Shown here: piece after piece, positions 10,141-20,519 of the stretch
Position numbering within the stretch: the stretch's first letter is position 1
Layout: each line of letters opens with the position of its first letter
Source of the DNA: Strigamia acuminata
Taxonomy: Eukaryota > Arthropoda > Chilopoda > Geophilomorpha > Linotaeniidae
DNA length: 64,000 nucleotides
Direction: 5' to 3'
NCBI GenBank assembly: GCA_949358305.1
Contig: OX442314.1
Span: 64,365,369-64,429,368, forward strand
The notes under the pieces: generated by a model
The model's database searches: none
Told to the model about the DNA's origin: nothing
What the model saw: only the letters and a program-made list of their open reading frames with translations
Position numbers and translations under genes: made by a program

Positions 10141-10403
10141 CGAGCGCCGGTAGTCCCGGTAATTTGTTTCAAAATAAATATTTGTCACCGTCTCCCCTCC
10201 CTCCTCCTCCTCCCCCTCCTCTCCCTCTCGAGGCCAGACACGGCCGCTCCAAAATACGAACCACGACGATGCCTCCGTACCGATAGACCGAGTGGGTCGC
10301 GCGACAGACAATGCGCGCAAACTACCGTCGGCGCACGGTGTGCACGGCGCAACACCACGGAAGTAACTACCGGTGCGCCCCTCGTGCGTGCGAGGCAACC
10401 CCG

Positions 10404-10545
10404 AGCTCGCTTAACCTTGGGGTATGTGTGCGGATTTTGTCGGGGGCGAAAGGGTCCCGCTTTTTAACATTACGGCGGCCTATACGTTGTTTCGTTGATC
10501 GCGACTGCGATGCGGAATTTGCGGATGTTGTTTTGGCCGAGTAGT
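10404..10545 (-). repeat. Module X, GC-rich family copy
   Basis: Read on the minus strand, this segment aligns with plus-strand 58080-58200. Shared words include GCCGTAATGTTAAAAA, CCCTTTCGC, CAAAATCCGCA and AAGGTTAAGC in the same order. The best shared reading frame keeps RNVK, PFA, KIR and RLS at matching spacings in both copies. That may be protein-level conservation or simply nucleotide identity. I do not recognise a family. Confidence 0.55.
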
Positions 10546-10740
10546 TCGTGCGACCGAGCGCGTTTTGTTCGTTGCTTTTCGGTGTTCGGTGGGTTTTGTG
10601 ACCGGTCAAGGGTTTCGCTAAAACGTGGTTTTTGAGTACGGGGGGGAGGGGGGGGATCGGGTCGCGTGCTCCGAAAGCGCCGCGACGCGCCGTGACTTGG
10701 GCCAAAAACGACCCGGTCGGAAACCGGGTCCCGGGCTTCG

Positions 10741-10836
10741 TCGAGGCGTGGTCCCGATCGGGACAAACTCTTCCGGAAAATGTCCGGTGGAATGTTGAGA
10801 GTGTCGATGGACGACGTTCGAGTTTATATCGTAAGT
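10741..10836 (+). repeat. Module Y, GC-rich family copy, ending at GTAAGT
   Basis: This segment aligns with 21968-22067 and 58291-58390. Shared words include CTCTTCCG, AAAATGTCCGG and GAGTGTCGAT. All copies can be read as a short peptide with TLPxNVR and SVD. In all of them a GTAAGT splice-donor sequence follows within about 30-40 nt (10831 here, where it sits in a GTAA tandem). No matching acceptor is obvious in this copy. Confidence 0.55.
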
Positions 10837-11239
10837 AAGTAAGTATCTGACAAAACTTGCACAGAATTTTGTCAACATTTGATAAATTTCCACAGAATTT
10901 AACGTTGTTTTGCTAAAACCTGCGGAAACGTGTCTAGTCGGGCAGAAACGTCTCGTAAAATGTTGCTGAAATTCCGTGGAAATTTGTCAAAAATTGACAA
11001 AAGTTGGTGACCGACCCACATCGCGTTGCGGCGCGGTCGGAGCACGCGACCCGATCCCCCCCCCCCCCCCCTCCCCCCGTCCCCAAAAAACCACGCCTCG
11101 AGGAACCCCGAGGTTCGGTTTCCGACCGGGTCGCCTCTTGATCCGACTCGGGGCGCGTCACGGCGCGGTCGGAGGACGGCCCTCGCCCCCAAAAACCACA
11201 CTCCGGGTCACGTGGTCTCGCACTCGACTTTTTCAGTTT

Positions 11240-12045
11240 TCCCGTTTTCGGCCCGTTACGGCCAAGGACCGTAACGGGTCGAAAACGGGCCGCAACGGGT
11301 CGAAAACGGCCGCAACGGGTCGAAAACGGCCCGCACGGGCCGTTAACGGGCCGCCGACGGTCCCGTCACAATCCCGTAACGGCTCGCACGGGCCGTTAAC
11401 GGGCCGCCGACGGTCCCGTCACGATCCCGTAACGGCTCGCACGGGCCGTTAACGGGCCGCCGACGGTTCCGTAACTATCCCGTAACGGCCCGCACGGGCC
11501 GTTAACGGGCCGCCGACGATCCCGTCACGACCCCGTAACGGCCCGTACGACCTCATGCGGGCCGTTAACGGGCCGTTAACGGGCCGTTAACGGCCCGTTA
11601 ACGGCGTAAAACCAAAAACAGGATTCGAGATTAATGTCTATGAATGTTGTACGCGTTTTCATGTACGTGTTGTCGGTTGTTGATTTTTTCGATTTACACC
11701 GTCACGGCCCGTTAACGGCCCGTTAACGGCCCGTTAACGGCCCGTTACGATCCCGTAACGGCCCGCACGGGCCGTTAACGGGCCGCCGACGGTCCCGTCA
11801 CGATCCCGTAACGGCCCGCACGGGCCGTTAACGGGCCGCCGACGGTCCCGTCACGGTCCCGTAACGGCTCGCACGGGCCGTTAACGGGCCGCCGACGGTC
11901 CCGTCACGGTCCCGTAACGGCCTTCGTTCCCGGACTTCGGCTCGCCGACGGCCCGTGCGACCTCATGCGGGCCGCTAACGGGCCGTCAACGGGCCGTTAA
12001 CGGCCCGTTTTCGACCCGCTACGGCCCGTCACGGCCTGTTGGCCG
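11240..12045. repeat. GC-rich satellite block, inverted orientation (macro-copy 1)
   Basis: These are reverse complements of the 53-bp satellite unit (CGCACGGGCCGTTAACGGGC at 11332 and 11385). The 100-bp AT-richer spacer found at 37-140 appears here inverted at about 11607-11705. The motif CGTTCCCGGACTTCGGCTCG is at 11925-11944. Confidence 0.92.
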
Positions 12046-12462
12046 TGCGACCCGTGACTCGGAGTGTGGTTTTTGGGGACGAGGGCCGTCCTCCGGCCGC
12101 GCCGCGACGCGCCGCGGGTCGGACAAGAAACGACCCGGTCGGAAACCGAACCTCAGTGTCCAATCGGGCAGAAATTGTGCGAAAGTTTAACCAAAAATGG
12201 CCAAAAGTCGGTGCAAGTTTTGCACGCAACAAACGTCCGATGTGACAGTGCCCATGCGGGTTGGACGTGCATGTGGGCGCGTGTGGGCGCTCGATTTACC
12301 GGCCCGTTGGACGAGTTAAACCAAAATTTCCCAATATCTTGCATAAATTTAAAGAAGATTTGACAGATTTCCAGATTTTAAGCGATGTTTTACATAAGTC
12401 CGTCCCATTGCTGAAATTCCGTGAAAATTTGTCAAAAATTGACAAAAGTCTGTGCAAATTTA

Positions 12463-14482
12463 GTCAGAAATAGGAAACAAAAAATTTAAAATTCGTCCAA
12501 CGCGCCAGTAAATCGAGCGCGCCCATGCGTGGACAGTGCGCCGGCGGGAGCCCCGGCCGTCCTCTCTCTCTCTCTCTCTCGGCCGCCAAGGCTCGCCCCT
12601 CCGCCCGTCGGCGGGAGCCCCGACCGTCCCCCCTCTCTCTTTCGGCCGCCAAAGGATCGCCCCTCCGCTCGTCACAGATTTTTGTCAATATTTGATGAAC
12701 TTCAACAGATTTTCAGCAATATTTTACAGGACATTTCTGCTCTTTTGGATACATTTTCAAAGGTTTTATTGCTAAAATTCTGGGGAAATTTATCAAAAAT
12801 TGACAAAAAATCGATGCAAGTTTTGTCAGAAATTGATAAAATCTTCTTAAACTCGTCCAACGCGCCGGCGAGTGCACATGCGGGGACAGTGGGCACGTCC
12901 AGCCCGCGTGCACACTGTCAGATCGGGCGGTTTCGGGCACAGTTTGATCCGGGCAAATATCTAGCAAAACTTGCACCGATTTTTTGTCAATTTTAGACAA
13001 ATTTCAGCGATATTTTACGAGACATTTCTGCTCGATTGGACACATTTCCAGGGGTTTTTTGTAAAACATTGATAAAATTCCGTGGAAATTTATCAAATAT
13101 TGGCAAAATTCGGTGCTAATTTTGTCAAAAATTAGGAAAAAAAAATTTTCAAAACTTGTCCAACGTGCCGGTAAATCGAGCGCCCACATGCCTAGATAGT
13201 GCACGCCCAACCCGCCAAGGCTCGCCCCTCCGCCCGTTGGCGGGAGCCCCGGCCGTCCCCTCTCTCTCTCTTTCTCTCTCTCTCTCGGGCGCCCGGAGCT
13301 CGCCCCTCCGCCCGTCACCGACTTTTGACACAATTTTTGATGAAATTCAACGGAATTTTAGCAACGTTTTACAAAAAACCTGTGGAAATGTGTCCAACCG
13401 GGCAGAAATGTGTCGTAAAATGTTGCCGAAATTCTGTGAAAATTTGTCACAAATTGCCAAAAGTCGGTGCAAATTTTGTCAGAAATAGGAAACAAAAAAT
13501 TTAAAATTCGTCCAACGCGCCAGTAAATCGAGCGCGCCCATGCGTGGACAGTGCGCCGGCGGGAGCCCCGGCCGTCCTCTCTCTCTCTCTCTCTCGGCCG
13601 CCAAGGCTCGCCCCTCCGCCCGTCGGCGGGAGCCCCGACCGTCCCCCCTCTCTCTTTCGGCCGCCAAAGGATCGCCCCTCCGCTCGTCACAGATTTTTGT
13701 CAATATTTGATGAATTTCAACAGATTTTCAGCAATATTTTACAGGACATTTCTGCTCTTTTGGATACATTTTCAAAGGTTTTATTGCTAAAATTCTGGGG
13801 AAATTTATCAAAAATTGACAAAAAATCGATGCAAGTTTTGTCAGAAATTGATAAAATCTTCTTAAACTCGTCCAACGCGCCGGCGAGTGCACATGCGGGG
13901 ACAGTGGGCACGTCCAGCCCGCGTGCACACTGTCAGATCGGGCGGTTTCGGGCACAGTTTGATCCGGGCAAATATCTAGCAAAACTTGCACCGATTTTTT
14001 GTCAATTTTAGACAAATTTCAGCGATATTTTACGAGACATTTCTGCTCGATTGGACACATTTCCAGGGGTTTTTTGTAAAACATTGATAAAATTCCGTGG
14101 AAATTTATCAAATATTGGCAAAATTCGGTGCTAATTTTGTCAAAAATTAGGAAAAAAAAATTTTCAAAACTTGTCCAACGTGCCGGTAAATCGAGCGCCC
14201 ACATGCCTAGATAGTGCACGCCCAACCCGCCAAGGCTCGCCCCTCCGCCCGTTGGCGGGAGCCCCGGCCGTCCCCTCTCTCTCTCTTTCTCTCTCTCTCT
14301 CGGGCGCCCGGAGCTCGCCCCTCCGCCCGTCACCGACTTTTGACACAATTTTTGATGAAATTCAACGGAATTTTAGCAACGTTTTACAAAAAACCTGTGG
14401 AAATGTGTCCAACCGGGCAGAAATGTGTCGTAAAATGTTGCCGAAATTCTGTGAAAATTTGTCACAAATTGCCAAAAGTCGG
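12463..14482. repeat. Two tandem 1,015-bp sub-units (macro-copy 1)
   Basis: Sub-units 12463-13477 and 13478-14482 are nearly identical at an offset of 1,015 bp (for example GTGCGCCGGCGGGAGCCCCG at 12536 and 13551). Each includes CT microsatellites, CCCCTCCGCCCGTCGGCGGG blocks and degenerate TTTGTCAAAAATTGACAAA words. The core CCAACGCGCCAGTAAATCG is shared with family B. The apparent Ser/Arg-rich open frames derive from CT tracts and are not credible genes. Confidence 0.9.
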
Positions 14483-14545
14483 TGCAAGTATTGCTAGATT
14501 TGGGCGCATCAAACTGTGCCGAGATCTGACAGTGTCCATGCGGTT

Positions 14546-14574
14546 TTGAAGCGCCCACTGTCGACGCACGTGGG
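14546..14574. other. 9-bp perfect hairpin in the macro-repeat body
   Basis: AGCGCCCAC and GTGGGCGCT are perfect complements separated by 11 nt. The same structure recurs one macro-repeat later near 18240-18268. It lies next to the conserved CCAACGCGCC-type module in inverted orientation. Confidence 0.6.
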
Positions 14575-14861
14575 CGCTCAATTTACCGGCGCGTTGGACG
14601 AGTTTTGAAAAAAGTTTTTTCCTAATTTCTGACAAAACTTGCACCGAATTTTGTCAATATGTGATAAATTTCCATGGATTTTAAGCAATGTTTTACAGAA
14701 GTCCGTCCCATCGGGCAGAAACGTCTCGTAAAATGTCGCTGAAATTCCGTGAAAATCTGTCAAAAATTGACAAAAGTTGGTGACCGACCCGCGGCGCGTC
14801 ACGGCGCGGTCGGAGGACGGCCCTCGTCCCCAAAAACCACACTCCGGGTCACGTGGTCTCG

Positions 14862-17800
14862 CACTCGACTTTTTCAGTTTTCCCGTTTTCGGCCCGTTAC
14901 GGCCAAGGACCGTAACGGGTCGAAAACGGGCCGCAACGGGTCGAAAACGGCCGCAACGGGTCGAAAACGGCCCGCACGGGCCGTTAACGGGCCGCCGACG
15001 GTCCCGTCACAATCCCGTAACGGCTCGCACGGGCCGTTAACGGGCCGCCGACGGTCCCGTCACGATCCCGTAACGGCTCGCACGGGCCGTTAACGGGCCG
15101 CCGACGGTTCCGTAACTATCCCGTAACGGCCCGCACGGGCCGTTAACGGGCCGCCGACGGTCCCGTCACGACCCCGTAACGGCCCGTACGACCTCATGCG
15201 GGCCGTTAACGGGCCGTTAACGGGCCGTTAACGGCCCGTTAACGGCGTAAAACCAAAAACAGGATTCGAGATTAATGTCTATGAATGTTGTACGCGTTTT
15301 CATGTACGTGTTGTCGGTTGTTGATTTTTTCGATTTACACCGTCACGGCCCGTTAACGGCCCGTTAACGGCCCGTTAACGGCCCGTCAACGGCCCGCATG
15401 GGGTCGCACGGGCCGTTAACGGGCCGCCGACGGTCCCGTCACGATCCCGTAACGGCCCGCACGGGCCGTTAACGGGCCGCCGACGGTCCCGTCACGATTC
15501 CGTAACGGCTCGCACGGGCCGTTAACGGGCCGCCGACGGTCCCGTCACGATCCCGTAACGGCTCGCACGGGCCGTTAACGGGCCGCCGACGGTCCCGTCA
15601 CGGTCCCGTAACGGCCTTCGTTCCCGGACTTCGGCTCGCCGACGGCCCGTGCGACCTCATGCGGGCCGCTAACGGGCCGTCAACGGGCCGTTAACGGCCC
15701 GTTTTCGACCCGCTACGGCCCGTCACGGCCTGTTGGCCGTGCGACCCGTGACTCGGAGTGTGGTTTTTGGGGACGAGGGCCGTCCTCCGGCCGCGCCGCG
15801 ACGCGCCGCGGGTCGGACAAGAAACGACCCGGTCGGAAACCGAACCTCAGTGTCCAATCGGGCAGAAATTGTGCGGAAGTTTAACCAAAAATGGCCAAAA
15901 GTCGGTGCAAGTTTTGCACGCAACAAACGTCCGATGTGACAGTGCCCATGCGGGTTGGACGTGCATGTGGGCGCGTGTGGGCGCTCGATTTACCGGCCCG
16001 TTGGACGAGTTAAACCAAAATTTCCCAATATCTTGCATAAATTTAAAGAAGATTTGACAGATTTCCAGATTTTAAGCGATGTTTTACATAAGTCCGTCCC
16101 ATTGCTGAAATTCCGTGAAAATTTGTCAAAAATTGACAAAAGTCTGTGCAAATTTTGTCAGAAATAGGAAACAAAAAATTTAAAATTCGTCCAACGCGCC
16201 AGTAAATCGAGCGCGCCCATGCGTGGACAGTGCGCCGGCGGGAGCCCCGGCCGTCCTCTCTCTCTCTCTCTCTCGGCCGCCAAGGCTCGCCCCTCCGCCC
16301 GTCGGCGGGAGCCCCGACCGTCCCCCCTCTCTCTTTCGGCCGCCAAAGGATCGCCCCTCCGCTCGTCACAGATTTTTGTCAATATTTGATGAACTTCAAC
16401 AGATTTTCAGCAATATTTTACAGGACATTTCTGCTCTTTTGGATACATTTTCAAAGGTTTTATTGCTAAAATTCTGGGGAAATTTATCAAAAATTGACAA
16501 AAAATCGATGCAAGTTTTGTCAGAAATTGATAAAATCTTCTTAAACTCGTCCAACGCGCCGGCGAGTGCACATGCGGGGACAGTGGGCACGTCCAGCCCG
16601 CGTGCACACTGTCAGATCGGGCGGTTTCGGGCACAGTTTGATCCGGGCAAATATCTAGCAAAACTTGCACCGATTTTTTGTCAATTTTAGACAAATTTCA
16701 GCGATATTTTACGAGACATTTCTGCTCGATTGGACACATTTCCAGGGGTTTTTTGTAAAACATTGATAAAATTCCGTGGAAATTTATCAAATATTGGCAA
16801 AATTCGGTGCTAATTTTGTCAAAAATTAGGAAAAAAAAATTTTCAAAACTTGTCCAACGTGCCGGTAAATCGAGCGCCCACATGCCTAGATAGTGCACGC
16901 CCAACCCGCCAAGGCTCGCCCCTCCGCCCGTTGGCGGGAGCCCCGGCCGTCCCCTCTCTCTCTCTTTCTCTCTCTCTCTCGGGCGCCCGGAGCTCGCCCC
17001 TCCGCCCGTCACCGACTTTTGACACAATTTTTGATGAAATTCAACGGAATTTTAGCAACGTTTTACAAAAAACCTGTGGAAATGTGTCCAACCGGGCAGA
17101 AATGTGTCGTAAAATGTTGCCGAAATTCTGTGAAAATTTGTCACAAATTGCCAAAAGTCGGTGCAAATTTTGTCAGAAATAGGAAACAAAAAATTTAAAA
17201 TTCGTCCAACGCGCCAGTAAATCGAGCGCGCCCATGCGTGGACAGTGCGCCGGCGGGAGCCCCGGCCGTCCTCTCTCTCTCTCTCTCTCGGCCGCCAAGG
17301 CTCGCCCCTCCGCCCGTCGGCGGGAGCCCCGACCGTCCCCCCTCTCTCTTTCGGCCGCCAAAGGATCGCCCCTCCGCTCGTCACAGATTTTTGTCAATAT
17401 TTGATGAATTTCAACAGATTTTCAGCAATATTTTACAGGACATTTCTGCTCTTTTGGATACATTTTCAAAGGTTTTATTGCTAAAATTCTGGGGAAATTT
17501 ATCAAAAATTGACAAAAAATCGATGCAAGTTTTGTCAGAAATTGATAAAATCTTCTTAAACTCGTCCAACGCGCCGGCGAGTGCACATGCGGGGACAGTG
17601 GGCACGTCCAGCCCGCGTGCACACTGTCAGATCGGGCGGTTTCGGGCACAGTTTGATCCGGGCAAATATCTAGCAAAACTTGCACCGATTTTTTGTCAAT
17701 TTTAGACAAATTTCAGCGATATTTTACGAGACATTTCTGCTCGATTGGACACATTTCCAGGGGTTTTTTGTAAAACATTGATAAAATTCCGTGGAAATTT

Positions 17801-18555
17801 ATCAAATATTGGCAAAATTCGGTGCTAATTTTGTCAAAAATTAGGAAAAAAAAATTTTCAAAACTTGTCCAACGTGCCGGTAAATCGAGCGCCCACATGC
17901 CTAGATAGTGCACGCCCAACCCGCCAAGGCTCGCCCCTCCGCCCGTTGGCGGGAGCCCCGGCCGTCCCCTCTCTCTCTCTTTCTCTCTCTCTCTCGGGCG
18001 CCCGGAGCTCGCCCCTCCGCCCGTCACCGACTTTTGACACAATTTTTGATGAAATTCAACAGAATTTTAGCAACGTTTTACAAAAAACCTGTGGAAATGT
18101 GTCCAACCGGGCAGAAATGTGTCGTAAAATGTTGCCGAAATTCTGTGAAAATTTGTCACAAATTGCCAAAAGTCGGTGCAAGTATTGCTAGATTTGGGCG
18201 CATCAAACTGTGCCGAGATCTGACAGTGTCCACGCGGTTTTGAAGCGCCCACTGTCGACGCACGTGGGCGCTCAATTTACCGGCGCGTTGGACGAGTTTT
18301 GAAAAAAGTTTTTTCCTAATTTCTGACAAAACTTGCACCGAATTTTGTCAATATGTGATAAATTTCCATGGATTTTAAGCAATGTTTTACAGAAGTCCGT
18401 CCCATCGGGCAGAAACGTCTCGTAAAATGTCGCTGAAATTCCGTGAAAATCTGTCAAAAATTGACAAAAGTTGGTGACCGACCCGCGGCGCGTCACGGCG
18501 CGGTCGGAGGACGGCCCTCGTCCCCAAAAACCACACTCCGGGTCACGTGGTCTCG
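14862..18555. repeat. 3.69-kb macro-repeat, copy 2
   Basis: This is a second full copy (3,694 bp) of the unit starting at 11221, with one more 53-bp satellite unit. It contains the inverted satellite block (14881-15739), the 100-bp spacer (about 15246-15344) and sub-units 16157-17171 and 17172-18186. Differences from copy 1 are scattered single bases. Confidence 0.92.
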
Positions 18556-18988
18556 CACTCGACTTTTTCAGTTTTCCCGTTTTCGGCCCGTTACGGCCAA
18601 GGACCGTAACGGGTCGAAAACGGGCCGCAACGGGTCGAAAACGGCCGCAACGGGTCGAAAACGGCCCGCACGGGCCGTTAACGGGCCGCCGACGGTCCCG
18701 TCACGATCCCGTAACGGCTCGCACGGGCCGTTAACGGGCCGCCGACGGTCCCGTCACGATCCCGTAACGGCTCGCACGGGCCGTTAACGGGCCGCCGACG
18801 GTCCCGTCACGATCCCGTAACGGCTCGCACGGGCCGTTAACGGGCCGCCGACGGTCCCGTCACGATCCCGTAACGGCCCGTACGACCTCATGCGGGCCGT
18901 TAACGGGCCGTTAACGGGCCGTTAACGGCCCGTTAACGGCGTAAAACCAAAAACAGGATTCGAGATTAATGTCTATGAATGTTGTACG
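18556..18988. repeat. 3.69-kb macro-repeat, copy 3, truncated at assembly gap
   Basis: The start of a third copy runs through the inverted GC satellite into the 100-bp spacer (ATTAATGTCTATGAATGTTG) and stops at the N run. The true array is probably longer than shown. Confidence 0.9.
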
Positions 18989-19188
18989 NNNNNNNNNNNN
19001 NNNNNNNNNNNNNNNNNNNNNNNNNNNNNNNNNNNNNNNNNNNNNNNNNNNNNNNNNNNNNNNNNNNNNNNNNNNNNNNNNNNNNNNNNNNNNNNNNNNN
19101 NNNNNNNNNNNNNNNNNNNNNNNNNNNNNNNNNNNNNNNNNNNNNNNNNNNNNNNNNNNNNNNNNNNNNNNNNNNNNNNNNNNNNNNN
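18989..19188. other. Assembly gap (200 N)
   Basis: Exactly 200 undetermined bases, typical of a scaffold join of unknown length. The two sides are unrelated (satellite on the left, Copia integrase on the right), so adjacency across the gap should not be assumed. Confidence 0.99.
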
Positions 19189-19230
19189 GACGACTTCTAA
19201 AAAGGTAAAGGCCATCAAAACGGACAACGG

Positions 19231-20519
19231 TGTTGCGAATTTCCTCCCGTACGTAGTGGAAAATCAGTGTAAGTTTGTATGACGACTCGTCAGCCGTTCT
19301 TGGTGTATTATGGCGATTCCTTGACCGCTCTTGTTGCGATATGGCGATTCATCAACCGCTCTTAGCGTATATTGGCGTACATTGCGTTGTGTTTTTGTAG
19401 TGACTAATAACTCTTGAAATATCGGTAGTTTTTTCCGTACCTGTGCGTCATCGATTTGTCCTAGGGGAAGAACCTTCAAGTCCAGTGGTTCAGGCTTCAA
19501 AAACGGGATTCACTGCATCGCTTCTTCTCAGGTAGAATGTGTCTCAGCTCACTACTCACATGTCATGGTGAATAACATGGTAAACTCAAACATGAAGAAT
19601 AACACAACCTGTTTATTCAACAGTATTTTTACAAGTCTGCTCAAGTCAAAACTAGAGCTGACACTGACTTTAACAATTCAAACAACTTAATAAGAAAACT
19701 CTTGACAATAGCATTGCAGGAGAACAACAATTGTATCCAATGCTAGTGTCACAAAACAATGAAGAAATACATACAAGATATTACATCAGCCAATAGTTTA
19801 AACAATCAAAAAACTATTGCATCAGAAACTAAATGAAATAGGAATACATCATTGCATCAGCCAACTTGTGAAACAACAATGCTTGATTACATCAGACAAT
19901 CCATGAAATAAGAATGCGATATTGCATCAGATTACAAGAAACAACAATGAACCATTGCATCACATTACATTTGAAATAAGAATAGAGTATTGCATCAGAC
20001 ACTTTTGAAACAATACAATCAACAATACTATCAAAGATAAGTCTTACATAACAAAGCAAACATGACATATAGTGAAAGAATTTTTAAACATGCATAAAAA
20101 TTACAACAACACAGTTCTCTATATGAAATCAAGTAAGATCTTAAACCTAATATCATTTTACATTCCAGGAAGCAGTCTACTTGAATTACACCTGGATGTA
20201 ACAACATTTACTTATTGAAAAGATTACGGATAAGTATTTTATTCAACTTACAACAAAACTAAAACTAAAAACTATAATAATAACCCCAATTGTCACTTCA
20301 GAAATTATCACCAGCATGAACAACCACATGAACTTAAACACATCTGGACAACTTTTTCCATTGATTCCAAAACCTGATGAATTACTTAAATAGCATATCT
20401 TGGGAAAATTATTAGATAAGTTTTCAAAACAATCAAACATGTTTAGAATTAATTTAAATTCTCTTTTTTGTATTTTCAGATCTAACATGCGCTGAATAAT
20501 TCTAACGCTGCTTGCTACA
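19231..20519. mobile_element. Solo-LTR-like insertion in the Copia-3 integrase
   Basis: The insert is about 1.29 kb and AT-rich, with no credible coding frame. The 7-nt word ACAACGG occurs at both edges (19224-19230 and 20517-20523), and removing the insert with one copy would put the two integrase halves back in frame. With a 4-bp target duplication (ACGG) the insert starts TG and ends CTACA, like an LTR. With longer duplications the 3' end is less canonical. No terminal inverted repeats were found. A non-LTR identity cannot be excluded. Confidence 0.5.
19779..20000. repeat. Degenerate minisatellite, about 35-bp period (ATTGCATCAG)
   Basis: ATTRCATCAG-type words occur at about 19779, 19815, 19851, 19886, 19921, 19953 and 19989, interleaved with GAAACAACAAT or GAAATAAGAAT. 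Spacing is 32-36 bp. It lies inside the solo-LTR-like insert. Confidence 0.7.

Larger units (their letters stand above)
10141..11239. other. Junction region between opposed satellite blocks
   Basis: This 1.1-kb stretch separates satellite in one orientation (left) from satellite in the inverse orientation (right). It holds a pyrimidine-rich run (10191-10229), poly-G and poly-C runs (10639-10655, 11057-11078), the X and Y modules annotated separately, and TTGACAAAATTT-type degenerate repeats (10850-11005). No gene is evident; open frames here are short and compositionally biased. Confidence 0.6.
11221..14861. repeat. 3.69-kb macro-repeat, copy 1
   Basis: The stretch beginning CACTCGACTTTTTCAG recurs at 14862 and 18556. 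Copy 1 is 3,641 bp and copy 2 is 3,694 bp. The 53-bp difference equals exactly one satellite unit. Each copy consists of an inverted GC-satellite block followed by a mixed body with CT tracts, GACAAATTT-type words and two 1,015-bp sub-units. No gene is recognisable; the long open frames in the body repeat with the unit and are low-complexity. Confidence 0.92.

Noticed and set aside
12529-17705. 155-codon and similar frames rich in Ser, Leu, Arg and Pro in the macro-repeat
   Set aside because: They recur at exactly 1,015 and 3,694 bp with the repeat, arise from CT tracts, and have opposing-strand equivalents.
19269-20480. Intron with GTAAGT donor and TTTTCAG acceptor within Copia-3
   Set aside because: Joining these sites leaves in-frame stops directly after the acceptor, whereas removal at the ACAACGG duplication restores the integrase frame, so an insertion explains it better.
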